Assembly: GCF_000422385.1 (NCBI RefSeq)
Contig: NZ_AULR01000001.1
Location: 310,001-374,000 of the forward strand
Length of the DNA: 64,000 nt
Reading direction: 5' to 3'
Source of the DNA: Microbacterium indicum DSM 19969
GTDB lineage: Bacteria; Actinomycetota; Actinomycetes; Actinomycetales; Microbacteriaceae
The position numbers were made by a program, and so were the translations under genes. Below are positions 53,793 through 62,200 of this stretch, piece after piece. How positions within the stretch are numbered: the stretch's first letter is position 1; every line of letters starts with the position of its first letter. The notes beneath the pieces are model-generated. The model saw nothing but the letters and a program-made list of their open reading frames with translations, ran no database searches and was not told the DNA's origin.

Positions 53793-55088
53793 TCAGGCTC
53801 GGGGCCCGCCCTCGGCCTCGACGCGGTCGATGAGGCGACGCAGGACCGACGGATCCTGGCGGAGCCCGTCGTGCTCGAACTCGTTCGTGATCCAGAAGTG
53901 CATGTTCGGGACGGCGTCGCGCGTCTCGAGGGCGAGCTCGAGCGGGACGAACATGTCGTCGTGGTACATCGCGGCGGCGACCGGGACCTCGTTGCGCGAG
54001 AGCTGGTCGCGGTCGTAGAGCGCGGGATGCTCCTCGCGCTCGTGCAGCGCCATCGCGGCGTCGCGGAACGGGCGCAGCGACGCGACCTCGTCGAACTGCC
54101 ACGGGAAGTACATCTCGCCCGTGAACGGCAGGGGCCGCCCCGCCGCGATCTCGACCCCGGCGTCGAAGCCGCCGACCTCGCCGCGCATGCGGTGCGCCGC
54201 CCAGCGGGTCGCGCCCGCGCCGTCGGCGTAGATCTCCTCCTGCAGCAGCGCGTACAGCGGGTTGCCCCAGAGCTGCGTCGCGCCGTCGACGGCGTCGAGG
54301 AAGAAGTCGGTCAGCCGGTGGCCCGCGAACGCCTCGTCGAGCAGCCAGTGCAGGCGCTCCATGCCCGGGCCCATCCCGAAGTCGGATCCGAGGGTCTGCA
54401 GCCGGCGCGCCGTCAGCCGGTCGCCGCTCGGCAGGCGCACGTCGTCGTTCTCGACCCGGTCGACGATCCGCGCGAGGGTCTCCTGGTGCTGCGGGTAGCG
54501 GCGGTGGAACTCGGCTGTCTTGCGCGCGACGCGCGGCAGCGTGCTGCGATAGACCGCGTCGGCGTCGGGGCGGATCGACGTGATCCCGCCCGTCACGTAG
54601 CTCGCCGAGAGCGCGTCGGGAGCGAACGACAGGTAGCTCAGCGTGAGGAAGCCGCCGTAGCTCTGCCCCAGCGTCTGCCACCGCTCGCCGCCGTAGACCT
54701 CGTGGCGGATTCGCTCGGCGTCGGCGACGATCTGCTCGGCGCGGAAGCGCCGCAGGTGGGTCGCGGCGTCCTCGGCCGACATCCCCGCGATCGACGCGGC
54801 CTCGACTCGGGTCGACCTCCCCGTGCCGCGCTGGTCGAGCAGCAGGACCCGGTGCGTCTTCAGCGCCTCGCCGATCCACCCGCCCTGCGGGTCCGGCCGC
54901 GGACCCTTCCCTCCGGGGCCGCCCTGGAGGAAGAGGAGCACGGGCGCGTTCTCGAGCCCGGGCCGCGACACCTCCCGCGCGAACACCTCGATCGTCGAGC
55001 CGCCCTCCCCCGCGAACCAGTCGAGCGGGACGTCGACGGTGATGTCGCGGAGACGCAGGCCCCGCAGGTCGTACGCGTGGATGTGCAT
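53793..55088 (-). CDS. Alpha/beta-hydrolase, proline iminopeptidase-like (peptidase family S33)
   Basis: This 431-residue hydrolase has the oxyanion-hole motif FLQGGPGGKG, the VLLLDQRGTGRS strand and nucleophile elbow LGQSYGGFLTL (Ser near 152). The C-terminal His is in the NEFEHDGLR region and an Asp in MYHDDMFVP. These are the landmarks of prolyl aminopeptidases, which remove N-terminal proline. No signal peptide. It is longer than the 310-residue short form and fits the longer actinobacterial/bacteroidal type. The stop lies directly against a terminator. Confidence 0.9.
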   Translation of the reverse strand: MHIHAYDLRGLRLRDITVDVPLDWFAGEGGSTIEVFAREVSRPGLENAPVLLFLQGGPGGKGPRPDPQGGWIGEALKTHRVLLLDQRGTGRSTRVEAASIAGMSAEDAATHLRRFRAEQIVADAERIRHEVYGGERWQTLGQSYGGFLTLSYLSFAPDALSASYVTGGITSIRPDADAVYRSTLPRVARKTAEFHRRYPQHQETLARIVDRVENDDVRLPSGDRLTARRLQTLGSDFGMGPGMERLHWLLDEAFAGHRLTDFFLDAVDGATQLWGNPLYALLQEEIYADGAGATRWAAHRMRGEVGGFDAGVEIAAGRPLPFTGEMYFPWQFDEVASLRPFRDAAMALHEREEHPALYDRDQLSRNEVPVAAAMYHDDMFVPLELALETRDAVPNMHFWITNEFEHDGLRQDPSVLRRLIDRVEAEGGPRA

Positions 55089-55186
55089 GCGTCCATCCTC
55101 GCGGATCCGGCTCTCGTTCCTCCCGCCACGAGCTCACCGCCTGGGCCACGGCGCGGAAGCTGCTCTGACGGATCCCCGCCGCGCGG

Positions 55187-55192
55187 TACCGT
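55187..55192 (+). promoter_or_regulatory. Putative -10 element of the gene at 55219
   Basis: TACCGT lies 26 bases before the proposed CTG start and 14 bases before the GGGAGGG ribosome-binding site. This would give a short leader with a good ribosome-binding site. Confidence 0.35.
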
Positions 55193-55218
55193 GGTCGCGT
55201 CTCAGCGGGAGGGCGAGG

Positions 55219-55929
55219 CTGAGCGAGAACCAGGCGCCGTACTACCAGTACGGCCGCCCCACGGCACCGGACGTCGCGATCTGGCAGACGATCCAGCTCA
55301 ACGAGGCGATCGACGTCGGCCAGGACGACATCTGGCCGACGATGCCCACCGCCTTCCCGCCGCGGTTCGCGCCCGATGAGCGCGTGTACACGGGCGGGCG
55401 CTTCGTGCTGAGCGACTACGGCGCGCTCGGCGACGGGAGCTACGAGCACGACGGCGGCTTCTTCTTCGCGACGGGCACCCTGGGCCTCGCCCTCACGGCG
55501 GGCGCGATGGCGGGGCGCGCGATCGGCAACAACGCGCGCCGCAATCAGGCGGCGCAGGACGCGCAGGGCCGCTGGAAGGTCATCGACCAGGGGCAGATCT
55601 TCGTCGGGACCCACGGCTTCTACCTCGTGCCCGACACGGGCGGCCTCCTGTCCTGGGGCTACGGCCACCTGACGTCGGCGCAGATGGCGGGGCTCGGAAC
55701 CCTCTGGATGACGGGCAGCTCGGATCGCGGGCCCATCACCTGGATCATCCAGAGCGGCTGGGCCGAGCTGATCTTCACGCTCTGGGCGCGCCTCGTGCAC
55801 CCGCAGCATCAGCAGTACGCGACGGGCGCCTGGGTGCCGCCGGGCTGGGCCGACAGGATCCGCGCGATGCGGGTCGCGATGCCGACGCGCCTCTCCGACG
55901 AGTCGCGGCTGCGGCAGATCCTCGGCTAG
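55219..55929 (+). CDS. Hypothetical protein, about 236 residues, probable CTG start
   Basis: I do not recognise the family. The coding part is clear from about SENQAPYYQYGRPTAPD and continues with a soluble fold containing one hydrophobic stretch (FFFATGTLGLALTAGAMAGRAIG, about 90-112). The reading frame has no ATG or GTG between the start of the divergent S33 gene and this sequence. A CTG at 55219 stands six bases after GGAGG, so CTG is the best start. The stop overlaps the stop side of the convergent TetR gene by four bases. The Trp-rich end (WVPPGWADRIRAMRV) is distinctive. Confidence 0.7.
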   Translation: MSENQAPYYQYGRPTAPDVAIWQTIQLNEAIDVGQDDIWPTMPTAFPPRFAPDERVYTGGRFVLSDYGALGDGSYEHDGGFFFATGTLGLALTAGAMAGRAIGNNARRNQAAQDAQGRWKVIDQGQIFVGTHGFYLVPDTGGLLSWGYGHLTSAQMAGLGTLWMTGSSDRGPITWIIQSGWAELIFTLWARLVHPQHQQYATGAWVPPGWADRIRAMRVAMPTRLSDESRLRQILG

Positions 55930-56477
55930 CCGTTCGCCGCGATGACGGCGCGGACCGTGCGCGCGACGAGGTCCCGGTCGAGGGCGCGGCGCGCGAACAC
56001 GCGGTGGATCGGCCACCCTTCGATCAGCACGTCGAGGGCGCGCGCCTGGGCAGGCTCGAAGTGCAGCAGCAGGCTCTCGTGGCTGCGTTCGAGCCACTCG
56101 CGCGTCGTGGCGGCGACGGCCTCGTTCTTGTTCGCGTAGGCGTACATCTCGAACAGCAGCGCGACCTCGCGCTCGGGCATGTACTCGGGCCCGCAGATCA
56201 GCTCGATGACGGCCTGCTCGGCCTCGTCGCGGTCCGCCGCCCGCTCGAGCGCGGCGCGATACTGCGCCGAACCGAGCAGATGCATGCGGTCGAAGGCCTG
56301 CGCGATGATGTCGGCGATGCCGTCGAAGTAGTAGGTGAGGGATCCGAGGGGAACGTCGGCGGCGGCCGCGATCTTGCGGTGCGTCGTGCCATGGGATCCG
56401 TGGTCGGCGATCACCGCGAGGGCGGCGTCGAGGATCTTCTCGCGGCGCTCGGGGTCGTTCGGGACGCGGCGGGCCAT
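55926..56477 (-). CDS. TetR-family transcriptional regulator
   Basis: This 183-residue regulator has the TetR DNA-binding domain in residues 8-55 (RREKILDAALAVIADHG; TTHRKIAAAADVPLGSLTYYF). The ligand-binding part is helical. It is divergent to an MFS transporter with 70 bases between the starts, the usual arrangement for local repression of an efflux gene. A GGGGAG ribosome-binding site lies just before the ATG. Confidence 0.92.
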   Translation of the reverse strand: MARRVPNDPERREKILDAALAVIADHGSHGTTHRKIAAAADVPLGSLTYYFDGIADIIAQAFDRMHLLGSAQYRAALERAADRDEAEQAVIELICGPEYMPEREVALLFEMYAYANKNEAVAATTREWLERSHESLLLHFEPAQARALDVLIEGWPIHRVFARRALDRDLVARTVRAVIAANG

Positions 56478-56547
56478 CTCCCCATGCTCGCACGACCCCG
56501 AAGTGTGTGCGCTTGTACACGTTTCGTCCTCGTCCGGAGATCACGCC
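56478..56547. promoter_or_regulatory. TetR/MFS divergent promoter region with possible operator
   Basis: The 70-base region contains the imperfect palindrome TGTGCGCTTGTACA at about 56504-56517, inside GTGTGTGCGCTTGTACACG. It is a candidate TetR operator. Promoter elements for both genes are not distinct. Confidence 0.4.
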
Positions 56548-57750
56548 GTGCCCCCCTCGCTTCGCGCCCATCGCAACGCCCTCTTCACGCTCTTCCTCCT
56601 GCCCGGCATCGGCAGCGCGTCGTGGGTCACACGCACGCCCGACGTGCGCGACGAGGTCGGCGCGTCGACCGCCGAGATGGGGCTGATCCTCTTCGGCCTC
56701 TCGATCGGATCCACGATCGGGATCCTCCTGTCCGGCGCGCTCGTGCAGCGCTTCGGAACGCGCACCGTCATCACGGCGGGGGCGCTCGCGAACGCGATCG
56801 GCGTCGCGGGGGTCGCCGCCGGATCCCTCACGAGCCAGGGCGTCATCGTCGCGATCGGGCTCGGGTTCTTCGGGCTCGGGATGGGCGGCGGCGAGGTCGC
56901 GATGAACGTCGACGGCGCCGAGGTGGAGCGGCGCTACGGCCGCGCGATCCTGCCGATGCTGCACGGATTCTTCAGCCTCGGGACCCTCATCGGCGCGGTC
57001 GTGGGCATGGTCCTCACCGCGATCTCGTTCCCCGTGTGGATCCACCTCGTCGCCGTCGCGGCGATCATGGTCGCGGCGCTCCTCACCGCCGTCCGGTACG
57101 TCCCGGGCGGTTTCGGGAAGGGCGAGGGCGCTGCGGCGGACGTCGACGCCGTGCGGCGGCCGGTCTGGAAGGATCCGAACCTGCTCCTCATCGGCGGGAT
57201 CATCCTCGCCCTCGCGATGGCCGAGGGAACGGCCAACGACTGGCTTCCGCTGCTCATGGTCGATGGGCACGGTTTCGATGCCGCGTGGGGATCCGCGACC
57301 TACGCGATCTTCGCGGCGTCGATGACGCTCGGGCGCTTCCTCGGCGGAGGTTTCGTCGACCGCTTCGGCCGTGCGGCCGTCCTCGCGGGGAGCTCCGTGC
57401 TCGGCGCCGCGGGCCTCGCCGTCGTCGCGTTCGTCGACAACCAGGCGTTCGCCGTCGCGGCCGTGGTGCTGTGGGGGATCGGCACCTCGCTGGGCTTCCC
57501 TGTCGCCATCTCGGCCGCCGGCGACTCCGGCCCGAACCCGGCGGCGCGCGTGTCCCTCGCCGCGACGCTCGGCTACGTCGCCTTCCTCGTGGGCCCGCCG
57601 ACGCTCGGGTTCCTCGGCGAGCACTACGGGCTGCGCAACGCGATCATCGTCGTGCTGTGCCTCGTCGTCGTGGCGATCTTCCTCTCCCCCGGCGCGCGCC
57701 AGCGCACGTGCACCGGCGCCGAGGCAGAGGCCGACGCCCCGCAGGCCTGA
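56548..57750 (+). CDS. Major facilitator superfamily transporter (YbjJ-like)
   Basis: This 400-residue protein has about twelve membrane helices. LLPGIGSASWVTRTPDVRDEVGAS at helix 1 and the loop, GSTIGILLSGALVQRFGTRTVI with the MFS motif A, and the second-half FLGGGFVDRFGRAAVL copy of that motif place it in the MFS, near the YbjJ/fucose-permease-like group. The substrate is unknown. Start GTG at 56548 has GGAGA seven bases upstream. It is controlled, by position, by the divergent TetR protein. Confidence 0.9.
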   Translation: MPPSLRAHRNALFTLFLLPGIGSASWVTRTPDVRDEVGASTAEMGLILFGLSIGSTIGILLSGALVQRFGTRTVITAGALANAIGVAGVAAGSLTSQGVIVAIGLGFFGLGMGGGEVAMNVDGAEVERRYGRAILPMLHGFFSLGTLIGAVVGMVLTAISFPVWIHLVAVAAIMVAALLTAVRYVPGGFGKGEGAAADVDAVRRPVWKDPNLLLIGGIILALAMAEGTANDWLPLLMVDGHGFDAAWGSATYAIFAASMTLGRFLGGGFVDRFGRAAVLAGSSVLGAAGLAVVAFVDNQAFAVAAVVLWGIGTSLGFPVAISAAGDSGPNPAARVSLAATLGYVAFLVGPPTLGFLGEHYGLRNAIIVVLCLVVVAIFLSPGARQRTCTGAEAEADAPQA

Positions 57751-57759
57751 CCCGCCCGC

Positions 57760-57852
57760 CCGCCGAGCACGACGACGGCAGAATCACCCGCCGGGCCCCC
57801 GACACGCCGCCCCGACAACCCGGACGGCGAGATCTGCCGTACTCCTGCGGCG
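57760..57852 (-). repeat. Intergenic palindromic repeat, copy 1
   Basis: Outer arms GCACGACGACGGCAGA (left) and TCTGCCGTACTCCTGC (right) are imperfect complements. The centre reads CGACACGCCG, opposite to copies 2 and 3. Confidence 0.75.
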
Positions 57853-57859
57853 CCGGCGC

Positions 57860-57954
57860 CCGCCGAGCAGGACTACGGCAGAATGCGCCGCCCCGGCCCG
57901 CCGCCCGGCGTGTCGGGGCCGCAACCGCCGAATCCGCCGTGGTCGTGCCGGCGG
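57860..57954 (+). repeat. Intergenic palindromic repeat, copy 2
   Basis: A 95-bp element: left arm GAGCAGGACTACGGCAGA, centre GCCGCCCGGCGTGTCGGGGC and right arm TCCGCCGTGGTCGTGCCGGC. It begins eight bases after copy 1. Confidence 0.75.
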
Positions 57955-58040
57955 CCGGCGTCGCCGCCAGCTCTGGCGGTGGCGCAACAGCGGCATCCCT
58001 GTCGCAGCTCAGGGTCCGCCCGCCGAAGGTCGACCTCCAT

Positions 58041-58135
58041 CCGCCGAGCACGACGACGGCAGATTCCGCCCTCCAGGCCCGCCGCCCGGCGTGTCGGGGC
58101 GGCACCCGCCGAATCTGCCGTGGTCGTGCCGGCGG
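58041..58135 (+). repeat. Intergenic palindromic repeat, copy 3
   Basis: This is the most regular 95-bp copy: left arm GAGCACGACGACGGCAGA, right arm TCTGCCGTGGTCGTGCCGGC, centre CCGCCCGGCGTGTCGGGGCG. The arms complement each other over about 20 bases with a few mismatches. Confidence 0.8.
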
Positions 58136-58238
58136 AGCGGCCCGCTGGCCCGGCCACCGATAGTCCCGCGCCGAGGCGCCGACCCGACTCCGCCCGGGTC
58201 CGCCGCCCTGCGCCGGGCCGGGCCGGGGCGCCGCTGCC

Positions 58239-58333
58239 CGGCGGGCACGACCACGGCAGAACCACCCGCCCCGGGGCCGACACGCCGAGCAGCGGGCGGC
58301 GCAGGCGAGTTCTGCCGTAGTCCTGCGCGGGCG
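58239..58333 (-). repeat. Intergenic palindromic repeat, copy 4 (inverted)
   Basis: This 95-bp copy matches the reverse complement of copy 3: it begins GGCGGGCACGACCACGGCAG, has CGACACGCCG in the centre and ends TCTGCCGTAGTCCTGCGCG. Confidence 0.75.
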
Positions 58334-58385
58334 CGACGGGGAACCGCCGTTCCGCCGGCACACCCGGTGCACCCCGGCGGAACGC

Positions 58386-58415
58386 GAGAGGGCCGCCCCG
58401 AAGGGCGGCCCTCTC
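58386..58415 (-). terminator. Terminator after guaA
   Basis: A perfect 13-bp stem (GAGAGGGCCGCCC and complement) with loop CGAA lies nine bases beyond the guaA stop. Confidence 0.8.
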
Positions 58416-58424
58416 AGCCCGGGA

Positions 58425-60002
58425 TCACTCCCACTCGATGGTTGCCGGCGGCTTCGACGTGACGTCGAGCGTGACGCGGTTGATCTCGCTTACCTCGTTC
58501 GTGATGCGGTTCGAGATCTTCGCGAGCGTGTCGTACGGCAGGCGCGTCCAGTCGGCCGTCATGGCGTCCTCGCTCGAGACGGGGCGCAGCACGACGGGGT
58601 GGCCGTAGGTTCGGCCGTCGCCCTGCACGCCCACGGAGCGCACGTCGGCGAGCAGCACGACCGGGCACTGCCAGATCTCGCCGTCGAGGCCCGCTGCGGT
58701 GAGCTCCTCGCGCGCGATGGCGTCGGCCTCGCGCAGGATCTCGAGGCGCTCGCGCGTGACCTCGCCGATGATCCGGATGCCGAGCCCCGGGCCCGGGAAC
58801 GGCTGGCGGCCGACGATCGCCTCGGGGATCCCGAGGTCGCGCCCGATCTGCCGCACCTCGTCCTTGAACAGCGTGCGCAGCGGCTCGATGAGCTCGAACT
58901 CGATGTCGTCGGGCAGCCCGCCCACGTTGTGGTGGCTCTTGATGTTCGCCGTGCCGGATCCGCCGCCCGACTCGACGACGTCGGGGTACAGCGTGCCCTG
59001 GACAAGGAACTTCACGGGCGCCCCGCCATCGGCCCGCGCCTGCTCGACGAGGTCCTTCTGCACCTTCTCGAACGCGCGGATGAACTCGCGGCCGATGATC
59101 TTGCGCTTCTGCTCGGGGTCGGTGACGCCGGCCAGGAAGCCCAGGAAGGTGTCCTCGGCGTCGACCGTGATGAGGTTCACGCCGGTCGACTCGACGTAGT
59201 CCTTCTCGACCTGCTCGCGCTCGCCCTTGCGGAGGAGCCCGTGATCCACGAAAACGGCGGTCAGCTGGTCGCCGATCGCGCGGTGCACGAGCGCCGTCGA
59301 GACGGCCGAGTCGACGCCGCCCGAGAGGGCCGAGATGACGCGCGCGTCGCCGACCTGCTCGCGGATCCGCGCGACCTGCTCCTCGATGACGTTGCCCGTC
59401 GTCCAGTCGGCCGGGAGGCCGGCGGCCTTGTGGAGGAAGTTCTCGATGACGGTCTGGCCGTGATCCGAGTGCTTCACCTCGGGGTGCCACTGCACGCCGT
59501 AGAAGCAGGCCTCGGCGTTGCCGAACGCCGCGACGGGGGTGCCGGCCGTCGACGCGAGCACGTCGTAGCCCTCTGGCGCCTTCGCGACCGAGTCGCCGTG
59601 GCTCATCCACACGTTCTGCTCGGCGGGGGTGCCCTCGAGGAGGACGCTGGATCCGGTCAGCGTCGCGTCGGTCGCGCCGTACTCGCGGTTGCCCGTCTGG
59701 GCGACCTCGCCGCCGAGGGCCTGCGCCATGACCTGGAAGCCGTAGCAGATGCCGAGGGTCGGGATCCCGAGCTCGAAGATCGCGCCGTCGAAGCTCGGGG
59801 CGCCCTCAGCGTACACGGACGACGGGCCGCCCGAGAGGATCATGGCGACGGGATCCTTCGCGCGGATCTCGTCGACGGTCACGTCGTGCGAGACGAGCTC
59901 GCTGTACACGCCCGCCTCGCGCACGCGGCGCGCGATGAGCTGGGCGTACTGGGCGCCGAAGTCGACGACCAGGACCGGTCGCTGTGCGGTGTCTGCGCTC
60001 AT
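58425..60002 (-). CDS. guaA: GMP synthase (glutamine-hydrolysing)
   Basis: This 525-residue enzyme makes GMP from XMP, ATP and glutamine. The N-terminal class I amidotransferase domain has [15 protein letters not shown] with the nucleophile Cys and [14 protein letters not shown] with the His. The ATP pyrophosphatase domain has the P-loop [14 protein letters not shown] and ends [15 protein letters not shown] plus the dimerisation domain closing in [10 protein letters not shown]. The ATG at 60002 overlaps the stop of the DUF3817 gene (ATGA). guaB3, another gene of guanine nucleotide synthesis, lies 3 kb away on the same strand. Confidence 0.98.
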   Translation of the reverse strand: MSADTAQRPVLVVDFGAQYAQLIARRVREAGVYSELVSHDVTVDEIRAKDPVAMILSGGPSSVYAEGAPSFDGAIFELGIPTLGICYGFQVMAQALGGEVAQTGNREYGATDATLTGSSVLLEGTPAEQNVWMSHGDSVAKAPEGYDVLASTAGTPVAAFGNAEACFYGVQWHPEVKHSDHGQTVIENFLHKAAGLPADWTTGNVIEEQVARIREQVGDARVISALSGGVDSAVSTALVHRAIGDQLTAVFVDHGLLRKGEREQVEKDYVESTGVNLITVDAEDTFLGFLAGVTDPEQKRKIIGREFIRAFEKVQKDLVEQARADGGAPVKFLVQGTLYPDVVESGGGSGTANIKSHHNVGGLPDDIEFELIEPLRTLFKDEVRQIGRDLGIPEAIVGRQPFPGPGLGIRIIGEVTRERLEILREADAIAREELTAAGLDGEIWQCPVVLLADVRSVGVQGDGRTYGHPVVLRPVSSEDAMTADWTRLPYDTLAKISNRITNEVSEINRVTLDVTSKPPATIEWE

Positions 60003-60544
60003 CGCGCGGCCTCCTCTGAGGGGTCGGTGGCGTTGGCAGCGGCCTTCGCCGCGCGCTTCTCGGCCGCGCGCTGCTCGCGCTCGGACAGGTAGGTCGTCAC
60101 CTCGCGGGCGACGATGCCCTCCATGACGAAGGACAGGAAGGGGACGACGCCGCTCAGCGCGAGCAGCAGGAAGCGCCCGAAGCCCCAGCGCATGAGGCTC
60201 CACATCCAGAACACGCTCGCGAGGTAGACGACGTAGAACCAGCCGTGGATCACGAGGATCGCGAGCGAGAGGTTGACGCCGTCGCCCGTCGAGATGATCT
60301 CGCAGCCGCCCGCGCCCATCGCGAACTGGGAGTACCAGGCGCAGTCGCCGGCCGGGACGACCGACGCGAAGTACAGGAACCCGCCCGACCCGCCGGCGAA
60401 GAGCTCGAGGTGGATGGGCGTGTACTTGAGGACCATCTCGGTCACGAGCAGCAGCAGGCCGATGCCCGTGATGATGCTCGTGATCCGGTAGAAGCGGAGC
60501 GCCGCGCGGATCCGAGGGAACGAGGAGAGCCGGGGCTGAGCCAT
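59999..60544 (-). CDS. DUF3817 membrane protein coupled to guaA
   Basis: This protein of about 181 residues has four hydrophobic segments: [21 protein letters not shown] (about 17-37), [29 protein letters not shown] and [15 protein letters not shown]. The DUF3817 family is recognised by the [11 protein letters not shown] core. Its function is unknown; a place just before guaA is common in this order. The C-terminus is Ala/Glu/Lys-rich. ATG 60544 is preferred over GTG 60550 because TAGAAT lies seven bases upstream of it, as in other leaderless genes here. Confidence 0.82.
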   Translation of the reverse strand: MAQPRLSSFPRIRAALRFYRITSIITGIGLLLLVTEMVLKYTPIHLELFAGGSGGFLYFASVVPAGDCAWYSQFAMGAGGCEIISTGDGVNLSLAILVIHGWFYVVYLASVFWMWSLMRWGFGRFLLLALSGVVPFLSFVMEGIVAREVTTYLSEREQRAAEKRAAKAAANATDPSEEAAR

Positions 60545-60551
60545 GCCCACG

Positions 60552-60557
60552 ATTCTA
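60552..60557 (-). promoter_or_regulatory. Putative -10 element of the DUF3817-guaA operon
   Basis: TAGAAT on the minus strand ends seven bases before the ATG at 60544. Confidence 0.5.
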
Positions 60558-60631
60558 CGGTGCGGCCGCTGTGCACCTCCCCGTCACCTGAGGGCCGCCT
60601 GCCCGACTTATGCGTTTGCAAGAACCAGTGA

Positions 60632-60637
60632 CAAAAT
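60632..60637 (+). promoter_or_regulatory. Putative -10 element of zwf
   Basis: CAAAAT ends six bases before the GTG at 60644. A GAGGG lies too close to the start to act as a normal ribosome-binding site, which favours leaderless transcription. Confidence 0.35.
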
Positions 60638-60643
60638 CGAGGG

Positions 60644-62140
60644 GTGAGTGACGAAGAGCCTCAGAAGATCTCCTACCCCGCAGTGGGCGCGACGCCCCAT
60701 CGATACGACAGCGAGCCCACCGAGCCCCACGTCATCGTCCTGTTCGGCGCGACGGGAGATCTGGCCCGCCGCAAGCTGCTCCCGGGACTGATCTTCCTGG
60801 TGCTGAGCGATCTGGCCCCCGCGATCCACATCGTCGGATCCTCGCTCGAGGACATCACCGACGACGAGTTCCGCGACATCGCCTGGGACGCCGCGACGAA
60901 GTTCGGCCAGCACCCCCTGACCCGCGAGGAGTGGGAGTCGGTCGCCGGCCGCTTCCACTACGTCCCGCAGGGCGCGGGCCCCGAGGCGCTCGCCGAGGCC
61001 GTGGCCGACGCCGAGAAGGATCTGGGCGAGGGCGCGCTGCGCCTGCACTACCTCTCGGTCCCGCCGAAGGCCGCGCGCGCGGTCATCACGATGCTGCGCG
61101 ACGCGCAGCTCGTCGAGCGCAGCCGCGTCGTCATGGAGAAGCCGTTCGGAACCGACCTCCGCACGGCCGTCGAGCTCAACGACTTCGTCCACGAGACCTT
61201 CGACGAGCAGCAGATCTTCCGCATCGACCACTTCCTCGGCAAGGAGGCGGCGCAGAACATCCTCGCGTTCCGCTTCGCCAACGGCCTGTTCGAGCCGATC
61301 TGGAACCGCAACTTCATCGACCACATCCAGATCGACGTCCCCGAGACCCTGGGCCTCGACCGCCGCGCCGGCTTCTACGAGTCGACGGGCGCGTACAAGG
61401 ACATGGTCGTCACGCACCTGATGCAGATCCTGGCCTTCACGGTCATGGAGCCGCCGACGGCCCTCGAGCCGCGCGCCATCAGCGAGGAGAAGAACAAGGT
61501 CTTCCGCTCGATGCTGCCCATCGAGCCGAGCGACGTCGTGCGCGGCCAGTACGCGGGCTACCGCATGGAGGAGGGCGTGGCGCGCGACAGCGACACCGAG
61601 ACCTTCATCGCGCTCAAGGTCGGCATCGACAACTGGCGCTGGGCCGGCGTGCCGATCTACCTCCGCACGGGCAAGAAGATGGCCGAGGGCATGCGCATCG
61701 TGTCGATCGCGTTCAAGGAGGCGCCCCGAACGATGTTCCCCGCCGGATCCGGCGTGGGCTCGCAGGGCCCCGATCACCTGACCTTCGACCTCGCCGACTC
61801 GTCGCGCGTCTCGCTGTCGTTCTACGGCAAGCGCCCGGGTCCCGGCATGAAGCTCGACAAGCTGTCGATGCAGTTCTCGATGAACGAGGTCGAGGAGTCG
61901 AAGGACGTCCTCGAGGCCTACGAGCGCCTGCTGCTCGACGCGATGCGCGGCGATCACACCCTGTTCACGACGGCCGAGGGCATCGAGTCGCTCTGGGAGC
62001 GCTCCGAGGGCCTCCTGCTCGACCCGCCGCCCGTGAAGAGCTACCAGCCCGGCACGTGGGGCCCCAACGCGATCCACCAGCTGGTCGCGCCCAATGCCTG
62101 GCGCCTGCCGTTCGAGCGCGCCTGGCGCGAGCACCGCTGA
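60644..62140 (+). CDS. zwf: Glucose-6-phosphate dehydrogenase
   Basis: This 498-residue enzyme oxidises glucose-6-phosphate to 6-phosphogluconolactone with NADP, the entry to the pentose phosphate pathway. The dinucleotide-binding motif VLFGATGDLARRKLLPGL (residues about 30-47), the active-site signature RIDHFLGKEAAQN (about 197-209) and VVMEKPFGTDL are intact. Start is GTG at 60644. It is transcribed alone here, away from transaldolase and opcA, which often accompany it in actinobacteria. Confidence 0.97.
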   Translation: MSDEEPQKISYPAVGATPHRYDSEPTEPHVIVLFGATGDLARRKLLPGLIFLVLSDLAPAIHIVGSSLEDITDDEFRDIAWDAATKFGQHPLTREEWESVAGRFHYVPQGAGPEALAEAVADAEKDLGEGALRLHYLSVPPKAARAVITMLRDAQLVERSRVVMEKPFGTDLRTAVELNDFVHETFDEQQIFRIDHFLGKEAAQNILAFRFANGLFEPIWNRNFIDHIQIDVPETLGLDRRAGFYESTGAYKDMVVTHLMQILAFTVMEPPTALEPRAISEEKNKVFRSMLPIEPSDVVRGQYAGYRMEEGVARDSDTETFIALKVGIDNWRWAGVPIYLRTGKKMAEGMRIVSIAFKEAPRTMFPAGSGVGSQGPDHLTFDLADSSRVSLSFYGKRPGPGMKLDKLSMQFSMNEVEESKDVLEAYERLLLDAMRGDHTLFTTAEGIESLWERSEGLLLDPPPVKSYQPGTWGPNAIHQLVAPNAWRLPFERAWREHR

Positions 62141-62147
62141 CGCCGAG

Positions 62148-62195
62148 CGTACGAGGGCGGCCCCGGATCCTCGGATCCGGGGCCGCCCTCGTACG
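62148..62195. terminator. Long bidirectional terminator between zwf and the SURF1 gene
   Basis: A perfect palindromic hairpin with arms of 22-23 bp (CGTACGAGGGCGGCCCCGG.. and its complement) and loop CTCG fills the space between the two convergent stop codons. The centre includes two GGATCC sites. Confidence 0.85.
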
Positions 62196-62200
62196 TGCGA

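Noticed and set aside
53785-57624. A 1279-codon open frame on the minus strand across the S33, TetR and MFS genes
   Set aside because: It is a frame shadow typical of 70% G+C DNA, with Arg/Gly/Asp-rich composition and no domain. Well-supported genes occupy the same DNA in other frames.
57751-58385. Integron attC array
   Set aside because: The palindromes have the right size, but RYYYAAC/GTTRRRY core sites are absent, elements occur in both orientations without cassettes, and there is no integrase.
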